The position numbers and the translations under genes were made by a program. A DNA stretch of 11,738 bases from Methanosphaera sp. rholeuAM130. Its GTDB lineage: Archaea > Methanobacteriota > Methanobacteria > Methanobacteriales > Methanobacteriaceae. The stretch spans positions 5,818-17,555 of the forward strand of contig MUZY01000250.1 of the NCBI GenBank assembly GCA_003266065.1, read 5' to 3'. Below, in pieces: positions 7,288 through 11,738 of this stretch (position 1 is its first letter; every line of letters begins with the position of its first letter). The notes under the pieces are model-generated. The model saw only the letters and a list, made by a program, of their open reading frames with translations, was not told the origin of the DNA and ran no database searches.

Positions 7288-7315
7288 TATAACATTGTTA
7301 TATCACATTGTTATA
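7288..7315. promoter_or_regulatory. Tandem operator-like palindromes upstream of nifS
   Basis: TATAACATTGTTATA at 7288-7302 has perfect 6-base arms around ATT. An immediately following near copy, TATCACATTGTTATA, occupies 7301-7315, a 13-base step. On the minus strand the same stretch supplies TATA-like boxes (for example TTATAAAAATAC, 7281-7292), so a bound protein would cover the nifS promoter. A third copy (TATAACATTGTTAAT) lies at 7410-7424. The sequence is not the GGAA-N6-TTCC site of NrpR; I do not know the regulator. Confidence 0.45.
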
Positions 7316-7409
7316 TTTTTATGAGGTAGTATTTAAAGCTATCTTTTTGGGATTATATTTTTTGACATGTTTGTTATTGAATTTTTCCGACAACATGATA
7401 AAGTATAAA

Positions 7410-7424
7410 TATAACATTGTTAAT
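7410..7424. promoter_or_regulatory. Third copy of the nifS operator-like motif
   Basis: TATAACATTGTTAAT differs from the palindrome at 7288-7302 in its last two bases only. It stands 122 bases away, between the nifS promoter and the importer promoter. A looping partner or a shared site for both units is possible. Chance is not excluded in such AT-rich sequence, although the central AACATTGTT is not simple A/T repetition. Confidence 0.35.
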
Positions 7425-7520
7425 ATTAATTGTCATGGGATTTTCAAGAAATTAATAAAAATATTTTCAATGGATATTATTTATCATAAACTCTTTTAAA
7501 AATGGTAAAATTATAATAAT

Positions 7521-7536
7521 CAAAGAGATATAATTA
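7521..7536 (+). promoter_or_regulatory. Likely TATA box of the importer binding-protein gene
   Basis: CAAAGAGATATAATTA has a purine-rich BRE-like part before GATATAATT. Transcription would begin near 7555, leaving a leader of about 28 bases before the ATG at 7584. A second box (AGTATATAC, 7539-7547) would start transcription too close to the start codon to include the GGGAGCTG binding site. Confidence 0.45.
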
Positions 7537-7583
7537 TTAGTATATACAAAGCCAAAATAAAAAAAAATATGGGAGCTGTAATA

Positions 7584-8522
7584 ATGGATAAGAAAATTAT
7601 AGGAATTATTGCGGCAGTCATTATACTAATAGCTGCAATAGCGGCACTTGGATCATTTGGTGGAAGTACTGAAAAGGTATCCATAGGGTACTTACCATCA
7701 GACCACGATTCAGCATTGTTTGTTGCTAATGCATCTGGAATGTATAAGGATGCCGGAATAGAAGTGGAACTGCATGAATATAATAACGGTGGAGACTTAA
7801 TGAGTGCAATGGCCAGTGGTCATGTCGATGTTGGATATGTGGGAATCACCCCTGTATTGTCTTCAATACAAAAAGGAGTGCCGGTTAAAATAGTTGCCGG
7901 TGCACAAACAGAAGGAAGTGGATTAATAGCATCCAGCAGTGATGTTCATTCAATCACGGACTTAAAAGGAAAAAAAGTAGCTACACCTGGTGAAGCATCC
8001 ATACAAAACATGTTGCTCAAATATGAATTGAAAAACAATGGAATGGATGCATCAAGTGTGGAAAGTCCTGGTATGAAAGTAGCTTCAATGAATGATGCCC
8101 TAAAGACGGGAAGTTTAGATGCGGCATTAACATATGAACCATTCGTATCAATAGCTACAGAATTGAACAATGCAACGTTGGTTAAAAAATCCGGTGATAT
8201 TTATCCAAACCATCCATGTTGTGTAGTGGCTGTAAGCGACAAATTCATAAGTGAAAGACCTGACACGGTTGCAAAAATTGTGGATATACACAAACAGGCT
8301 ACGGAAAAACTAAGATCAAACCCTGAAGATTGTGTACAGTACCTGCCGGATACAATAGTACCTGATAAAGAGGTAGAAAAAGGAGTACTCAAAGAATTGA
8401 ATTGGGTATCAGATTTAAACGATACATATAAACAGGATATAAGAGACTTCATTTCTGTCGAAAAAGACTTAGGTCTAATAAACACCACGTTTACTGATGA
8501 ACAACTGTTCTACAGTAAATAA
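7584..8522 (+). CDS. ABC importer substrate-binding protein (NrtA/SsuA/TauA class)
   Basis: A 312-residue extracytoplasmic binding protein held by an N-terminal membrane helix (about 4-25, ending ALGSFGG); there is no lipobox Cys. The body has the two-lobed pattern of the nitrate/sulfonate/taurine group: KVSIGYLPSDHDSALFVAN (31-49), SGMYKDAGIEVEL, then SGHVDVGYVGITPVLSSIQKG (79-98) and YEPFVSIA (184-191), followed by NHPCCVVAVSDKFI (209-222) with adjacent Cys 212-213. The ATG at 7584 is preferred to the upstream in-frame ATG at 7569, because GGGAGCTG (7571-7578) lies between them and makes a good ribosome site 5 bases before it. Permease and ATPase genes follow on the same strand. The ligand is not readable; sulfonate, taurine, nitrate or thiamine-precursor types all share this fold. 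Confidence 0.88.
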   Translation: MDKKIIGIIAAVIILIAAIAALGSFGGSTEKVSIGYLPSDHDSALFVANASGMYKDAGIEVELHEYNNGGDLMSAMASGHVDVGYVGITPVLSSIQKGVPVKIVAGAQTEGSGLIASSSDVHSITDLKGKKVATPGEASIQNMLLKYELKNNGMDASSVESPGMKVASMNDALKTGSLDAALTYEPFVSIATELNNATLVKKSGDIYPNHPCCVVAVSDKFISERPDTVAKIVDIHKQATEKLRSNPEDCVQYLPDTIVPDKEVEKGVLKELNWVSDLNDTYKQDIRDFISVEKDLGLINTTFTDEQLFYSK

Positions 8523-8523
8523 C

Positions 8524-8549
8524 TTTTTTTTCATTTTTTATATTTTTTT
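8524..8549 (+). terminator. Serial T-run terminator after the binding-protein gene
   Basis: Directly after the stop codon the plus strand has runs of eight, six and seven T (8524-8531, 8534-8539 and 8543-8549). Archaeal U-tract termination is expected here, at least in part, so the binding protein could be made in excess over the permease and ATPase. Confidence 0.5.
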
Positions 8550-8618
8550 GTAAATTTCTTTAATGAATCTTAACTTTCATCTTCCGTCAAATGTTGACAT
8601 TACATAATCAAACATTAA

Positions 8619-8688
8619 TTTGAAACGCTTTTCTAGCATATGAAAAAAATAGAAAATTGTTGAAGTTTCAAAAGATGATTCTTTTTTT
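8619..8688 (+). terminator. Hairpin plus T run in the importer gap
   Basis: TTTGAAAC (8619-8626) pairs exactly with GTTTCAAA (8665-8672), and inside it TTTTCT (8629-8634) pairs with AGAAAA (8651-8656). Seven T follow at 8682-8688. It may be a second terminator or an RNA-processing structure between the binding-protein and permease genes. The loop is large (16 bases), so stability is uncertain. Confidence 0.3.
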
Positions 8689-8689
8689 A

Positions 8690-8708
8690 ATTTTGATATA
8701 ATCAAAAT
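8690..8708. promoter_or_regulatory. Palindrome over a TATA-like box before the permease
   Basis: ATTTTGAT and ATCAAAAT (8690-8697 and 8701-8708) form a perfect 8-base inverted repeat around ATA. The centre reads GATATAATC, a TATA-like box that would start transcription near 8723 and give a leader of about 50 bases to the permease. This could be an operator and promoter in one. Another box (CTATAAAATAC, 8750-8760) lies so near the ATG at 8776 that its transcript would be almost leaderless. Confidence 0.35.
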
Positions 8709-8775
8709 GATTATTAATGAAATCAAATAAAACTATCATTATTGGAAAGCTATAAAATACTCAAGAGATGAATCA

Positions 8776-9531
8776 ATGACTAACATAACAGATAAAACAT
8801 CAATTATAGATTTATTTATTTTACCGGTAATACTGATAATAATCTGGTATTTGATATGTGATGTATTCATGATGATTCCGTCATATATGTTTCCCGGACC
8901 AGTGGAAGTATTCAATGCATTCGTAAAACTGTTATTGTCCGGTAAACTATTTAAGGATATAATTGCAACATTATATAAAGTATTGGTGGGCTTGCTTCTT
9001 GCTGCAATTGTAGGAATAACCCTTGGACTAATACTTGGATGGTCTAAACGATTGGAAAGAATATCCACATTAATTGTAAGTATACTACGACCTATTCCAC
9101 CGATTGCATGGATTCCTTTTTCAATATTATGGTTTGGAATAGGTTCAAAACCTGCGATATTCATTATTTTCATAGGATGTGTATTCCCTATACTGGTTTC
9201 AACGATTGATGGTGTACACAGAACTAAAGGTGTTCTAATAGAAGCGGCCAAATCATTCGGAGCATCAAATACGCAGATATTGACAGAGGTAATTTTGCCT
9301 GCAACCATACCATATATCGTTACGGGATTAAAAGTCGGTATTGGTATAGCACTGATGTGTACTATCGCCGGAGAAATGATTGGATCAAGTTCCGGTATAG
9401 GATATATGATATTAACGTCAACCAATCTCTTTGACACCGGGTCAACGGTGGTTGGTATGCTGGTAATAGGAGTATTGGGAATAATATTCGATTATATATT
9501 TACAAAAATACAGGAGAGAATATTCTGGTAA
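8776..9531 (+). CDS. ABC importer permease (NrtB/SsuC/TauC class)
   Basis: A 251-residue membrane protein of the nitrate/sulfonate/taurine permease group with about six helices (roughly 12-34, 66-88, 98-119, 124-146, 179-200 and 224-244). The cytoplasmic coupling loop is clear: EAAKSFGASNTQILTEVILP (156-175), which contacts the ATPase. RPIPPIAWIPFSILWFG (105-121) is also characteristic of this permease group. The ATG at 8776 has GAGATGA, one mismatch from GAGGTGA, 4 bases upstream. The ATPase gene begins 9 bases after its stop. The 253-base gap before it, with T runs, a hairpin and a palindrome, suggests it may be read from its own promoter as well as by readthrough from the binding-protein gene. 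Confidence 0.93.
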   Translation: MTNITDKTSIIDLFILPVILIIIWYLICDVFMMIPSYMFPGPVEVFNAFVKLLLSGKLFKDIIATLYKVLVGLLLAAIVGITLGLILGWSKRLERISTLIVSILRPIPPIAWIPFSILWFGIGSKPAIFIIFIGCVFPILVSTIDGVHRTKGVLIEAAKSFGASNTQILTEVILPATIPYIVTGLKVGIGIALMCTIAGEMIGSSSGIGYMILTSTNLFDTGSTVVGMLVIGVLGIIFDYIFTKIQERIFW

Positions 9532-9540
9532 GGTGACAAA

Positions 9541-10293
9541 ATGGCATTTAGAGTAGAGAATGTATCTAAGAAATTCATATCCAAGGGAAATATAGAAGTA
9601 TTGGCATTGGATCATATTAACCTAAACATTGAAACCGGAAAATTCGTATGTTTTGTAGGACCGTCCGGTTGTGGAAAAACAACATTACTTCGACTGATGG
9701 AAGGATTTGAAACTCCGACGGAGGGTCAGATATATGATGACGATGAGTTGGTTACCCAACCGTCACGTGAACGCGGATTTATTTTCCAGGATTACTCGTT
9801 ATTCCCATGGCTAAACGTAATGGAAAACGTAACCTTCGGATTAAAAATTGCGGGAAAACCTGAAGAAGAGAATAAACAAAGGGCATTAGCATATCTTGAA
9901 GCCGTAGGTTTAAAAGACTTTGCCGACAAGTATCCTCATGAATTGTCGGGGGGTATGAAACAGAGGGTTGCGATAATAAGATCGGTGATAAATCAATCAA
10001 GATCCCTGCTGATGGACGAGCCATTCAGTGCATTGGATGTTCAGACACGCCATTCCCTACAAAAACAATTCATTGGGACATGGGCTGATAAGAAAAGAAC
10101 AACAATCTTTGTTACGCACGATGTGGATGAGGCAGTTTTCTTAGCCGATGAAATCGTTGTATTCACACGTCGTCCGGGTAAAATCAAGAAAATATATGAG
10201 AATAATCTTCCAAGACCAAGAGTGCGTGATACTCAGGACTTCAGGGATTTGGTAAATCAGATAACTCAAGAAATAGATGAAACAGATGAATAA
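9541..10293 (+). CDS. ABC importer ATPase (NrtD/SsuB/TauB class)
   Basis: A 250-residue cytoplasmic ATPase that powers the importer as a dimer on the permease. All motifs are intact: Walker A GPSGCGKTT (40-48), Q-loop Gln 83 in FIFQDYSLFPW, signature LSGGMKQR (135-142), Walker B SLLMDEPFSALD (155-166) and switch His 193 in FVTHDVDEAV. FQDYSLFPW and the TRRPG segment near 209-213 are typical of the nitrate/sulfonate/taurine branch. AAGGTGA lies 4 bases before the ATG, and the permease stop is 9 bases upstream, so the two form one translational unit. No regulatory C-terminal domain is present; the protein ends soon after the core. Confidence 0.95.
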   Translation: MAFRVENVSKKFISKGNIEVLALDHINLNIETGKFVCFVGPSGCGKTTLLRLMEGFETPTEGQIYDDDELVTQPSRERGFIFQDYSLFPWLNVMENVTFGLKIAGKPEEENKQRALAYLEAVGLKDFADKYPHELSGGMKQRVAIIRSVINQSRSLLMDEPFSALDVQTRHSLQKQFIGTWADKKRTTIFVTHDVDEAVFLADEIVVFTRRPGKIKKIYENNLPRPRVRDTQDFRDLVNQITQEIDETDE

Positions 10294-10310
10294 TCTGATT
10301 CACATTAATA

Positions 10311-10329
10311 CTCTTTTTTAACTATTTTT
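10311..10329 (+). terminator. T-run terminator of the importer operon
   Basis: Runs of six and five T (10314-10319 and 10325-10329) follow about 20 bases after the ATPase stop. A short inverted repeat, CAGAT/ATCTG (10283-10297), spans the stop codon but is too weak to count as the main signal. The spacer to the converging gene is only 80 bases. Confidence 0.4.
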
Positions 10330-10373
10330 AGGATTTATATGGAGGATATCATTTTAATTGATATACTCATTGA

Positions 10374-10874
10374 TTAATCGTCAACGGTACTGATTAATTG
10401 CATAATCTGTGCCGATTGCATACCTGATATGTTCAATGTTTTCAATGCTTTAACTACAGACATCTTAAGGTTTAAATTGGACACGACTAATCCTTCAGTA
10501 GTGTATTTTCTAAACTGATTATACTGTTCGGTATTGTCAAACCATTGAATCAGTTGTGATTCGATAGGTTTTAACTTTTCGTCAAGAACGTTTGCCAGTT
10601 CTTCTATTGCCTTATCGTTTTCACGAACCATTTCCGTTTGCAATACTCTTCCGATGTCATTTTGGGTAAAACTTTTTTCCAGTTCTTCAAGAATCAGCTC
10701 ATCAATAACCTCATTATCCTTCTGATTGTCCTTTAACTTTTTGTTACGCTTATTGTCTTTAACAAACTCCTTGTAAAAATTGTCGATGGCCGTTTTATCG
10801 TGGTTAAATAAGCTTTCTACAGTACTTACTAAAACGGTACTTGCATATTTTTTTATTTTATCTTCAGTAATCAT
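10374..10874 (-). CDS. Hypothetical cytoplasmic protein, 166 residues
   Basis: I do not recognise this protein. It has no signal peptide, membrane helix, Cys cluster or known catalytic motif. It appears mostly helical and charged: a helical N-terminal part (MITEDKIKKYASTV), a Lys/Asn/Asp-rich linker (about 39-55, KDNKRNKKLKDNQKDN), a Glu-rich helical middle (about 57-105) with possible coiled-coil character, and a C-terminal part (130-166) with more hydrophobic spacing, ending in DD. AGGAG lies 9 bases before the ATG at 10874, and coding bias resembles its neighbours, so it is very likely real. It is a single-gene unit, converging with the importer and followed upstream by a long spacer. A lineage-specific helical adaptor is one guess, with no direct support. 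Confidence 0.75.
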   Translation of the reverse strand: MITEDKIKKYASTVLVSTVESLFNHDKTAIDNFYKEFVKDNKRNKKLKDNQKDNEVIDELILEELEKSFTQNDIGRVLQTEMVRENDKAIEELANVLDEKLKPIESQLIQWFDNTEQYNQFRKYTTEGLVVSNLNLKMSVVKALKTLNISGMQSAQIMQLISTVDD

Positions 10875-11016
10875 TAAAATATTCTCCTAAAATGAGAGTT
10901 CTAATATATTATATTAAATTATTACTATTTAATTAATTGTAAAAAATAAATAGTATAAGATAAGGATTGCGAGTTTTTGAAATTGAAATTTTCATCTTTT
11001 GATGGTTAATATCCTT

Positions 11017-11039
11017 TCAATCCATGCTATGGATTTGAC
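11017..11039. other. Compact hairpin in the spacer, possible ncRNA part
   Basis: AATCCAT (11019-11025) and ATGGATT (11029-11035) pair perfectly around the 3-base loop GCT, and TCA/TGA at the outside extend the stem across one bulged T. On the plus strand six T follow at 11057-11062, and a TATA-like TAGTATAAG lies at 10951-10959. Together these could mark a small plus-strand RNA of roughly 80-90 bases, or the dyad could be a protein site. Evidence is thin. Confidence 0.25.
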
Positions 11040-11203
11040 GTGAATATAATGATATGTTTTTTATGAATTAAAAATTAAATCATAGTGCATAAAATTATTA
11101 AATAATTTAACCGGTTTCTTCTGGAGGTTTTTTTAATATTCATTGAATGGGAAGCATTAATTAATTAATATAATTTTTTATTAAAGTAATACCTAACTTG
11201 TAT

Positions 11204-11250
11204 AAAAAAAGTGTTGTTTAAACATACATTAAACTGTATGTATAAACACT
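11204..11250 (-). terminator. Hairpin and T-run terminator of the MIP gene
   Basis: Read on the minus strand, the RNA folds with GTATGT (11236-11241 on plus) against ACATAC (11222-11227) and AACACT (11245-11250) against AGTGTT (11210-11215), with an 8-base loop and a small inner loop. Seven T follow directly (A run 11204-11210 on plus). It begins 13 bases after the stop codon at 11263. This is a bacterial-style intrinsic terminator, the clearest one in the window. Confidence 0.7.
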
Positions 11251-11262
11251 TTCATTATTTTC

Positions 11263-11738
11263 TTATTCTTCTGCAGGAGATAAGAAATCATATAAGTATA
11301 CAGCGACTATTGCTCCTAGGATAGGTGCAATTACGTATATTGGGAATAGATCCCATGGGGCTGCGTTACCTACTAATGTGTTCATTAACATAGGTGCAAA
11401 TACCCTTGAAGGGTTAATACCACAACCGCTGAAACCACCGATAGCTACGATGATACCAGCAAGTACTAAACCTATACTTAATGCTGCATCTTTTGCTTGT
11501 CCGCCTACAACTGCTCCCATGATGCAGTACATTAATAAAGCGGTACCTAAGAATTCAGCAATAAAGATTCCTACCATACCAATTCCAGCAACGTCACCAA
11601 CACTACCTAAAGCACCGGTAGTTGATGCAATTTCTGTACCTGCCATTAATAGTAATACTGCAGATGCAATAATTGAACCTACAAATTGTGCAATTAAGTA
11701 AATTGGTAAATCTGATGTTGGGAATTTTTTACCAGCCC
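11263..11738 (-). CDS. Aquaporin/glycerol channel family (MIP), C-terminal part
   Basis: The frame is open from the right edge (from 11736) to the stop at 11263, so about 158 C-terminal codons are visible and the start is outside. The Met at 11646 is internal, since the hydrophobic segment before it (DLPIYLIAQFVGSIIASAVLLL) belongs to a normal MIP helix. The chain then shows the second half of the fold: VGIFIAEFLGTALLMYCIM, a helix from KDAALSIGL, the second pore loop GCGINPSRVFAP, and a last helix PIYVIAPILGAIVAVYLYDFL. The pore signature is NPS instead of the usual NPA, followed by the selectivity Arg. The first NPA box should lie just beyond the edge. It is a membrane channel for water or small neutral solutes; the solute is not readable from this half. 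A clear terminator follows the stop. Confidence 0.9.
   Translation of the reverse strand, partial: AGKKFPTSDLPIYLIAQFVGSIIASAVLLLMAGTEIASTTGALGSVGDVAGIGMVGIFIAEFLGTALLMYCIMGAVVGGQAKDAALSIGLVLAGIIVAIGGFSGCGINPSRVFAPMLMNTLVGNAAPWDLFPIYVIAPILGAIVAVYLYDFLSPAEE

Larger units (their letters stand above)
7223..7583. promoter_or_regulatory. Divergent regulatory spacer between nifS and importer
   Basis: This 361-base AT-rich spacer has no convincing gene; the short open frames in it lack binding sites and consist of AT-rich codons. It holds promoter boxes for both directions and three copies of a 15-base palindrome-like element: two near nifS (7288-7302 and 7301-7315) and one in the middle (7410-7424). 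It is the only clear regulatory spacer between divergent metabolic units in the window. Confidence 0.6.
10875..11262. other. 388-base spacer, no protein gene
   Basis: Between the hypothetical gene and the MIP gene (both minus) I see no supportable coding region. Contents are a TATA-like stretch (AATATAATATAT, about 10900-10915, minus) that may serve the hypothetical gene, a compact hairpin at 11017-11039, an AT-only palindrome (AAATTATT A AATAATTT, 11092-11108), a T run at 11127-11133, and the MIP terminator at 11204-11250. Confidence 0.55.

Noticed and set aside
7144..7499. Two short plus-strand open frames upstream of the importer
   Set aside because: They overlap the nifS start and the palindromic regulatory region, lack ribosome sites, and have Phe/Leu/Tyr-rich composition expected of T-rich noncoding DNA.
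7569..7583. Upstream ATG for the binding-protein gene
   Set aside because: GGGAGCTG lies right after it and is well placed for the ATG at 7584, whereas nothing suitable precedes 7569.
8739..9437. 232-codon minus-strand open frame opposite the permease
   Set aside because: It is a shadow of the permease: the plus strand has the EAA loop and helices, while this frame is Ile/Pro/Ser-rich without any motif.
11092..11108. AAATTATT/AATAATTT palindrome as an operator
   Set aside because: It is made only of A and T in very AT-rich DNA, where such palindromes are expected by chance, and it is not placed at a promoter I can identify.
1..11738. CRISPR arrays, transposons, phage genes, tRNA or rRNA
   Set aside because: No regular repeat-spacer pattern, transposase or integrase motif, terminal repeats or tRNA cloverleaf was seen in reading both strands.

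Overview
The window looks like a chromosomal stretch of a methanogenic archaeon of the order Methanobacteriales (Methanobrevibacter or Methanosphaera type; the genus cannot be settled from sequence alone). The grounds are an archaeal-type prolyl-tRNA synthetase ending in Tyr, a geranylgeranyl reductase of archaeal membrane-lipid synthesis, ribosome binding sites close to GGAGGTGA, very AT-rich spacers with TATA-like boxes and T-run terminators, and an ExbB/DUF2149/DUF2162 gene set that I associate with methanogens. I see no insertion sequence, phage gene, CRISPR array, tRNA or rRNA.

Layout. Positions 1-1987 (minus strand) hold an operon-like row in transcription order: a DUF2162 membrane protein, an ExbB/TolQ/MotA-type proton channel, a short ExbD-like DUF2149 protein, and the N-terminus of a secreted surface protein that runs off the left edge. 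The genes are tightly spaced (one pair overlaps by 8 bases). Divergent from it, on the plus strand, are proS, a 61-residue two-helix membrane protein, and then, from its own promoter, the lipid reductase gene. An AT-rich convergent spacer with a long inverted repeat separates these from a minus-strand nifS-nifU operon (7222 to 5566), the cysteine desulfurase and Fe-S scaffold. A regulatory spacer carrying repeated TATAACATTGTTATA-type palindromes divides nifS from a plus-strand ABC importer of the nitrate/sulfonate/taurine class (binding protein, permease, ATPase; 7584-10293). In that importer a 253-base gap with T runs, a hairpin and a palindrome lies between the binding protein and the permease. 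An unrecognised 166-residue minus-strand protein, a 388-base spacer and the 3' part of an aquaporin-family (MIP) gene with a clear hairpin-plus-T terminator finish the window.

How the genes may work together. The left operon has the two parts of a proton-driven energy transducer (as in ExbBD, TolQR and MotAB) next to a predicted transporter with a CPCC motif in a membrane segment and an exported protein. It is the most interesting system here, because an archaeon of this kind has no Gram-negative outer membrane for such a motor to energise. The nifS/nifU pair and the importer form a divergent pair that could share regulation and could be linked through sulfur, but the substrate cannot be read from the sequence. 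The remaining genes are housekeeping or lipid genes.
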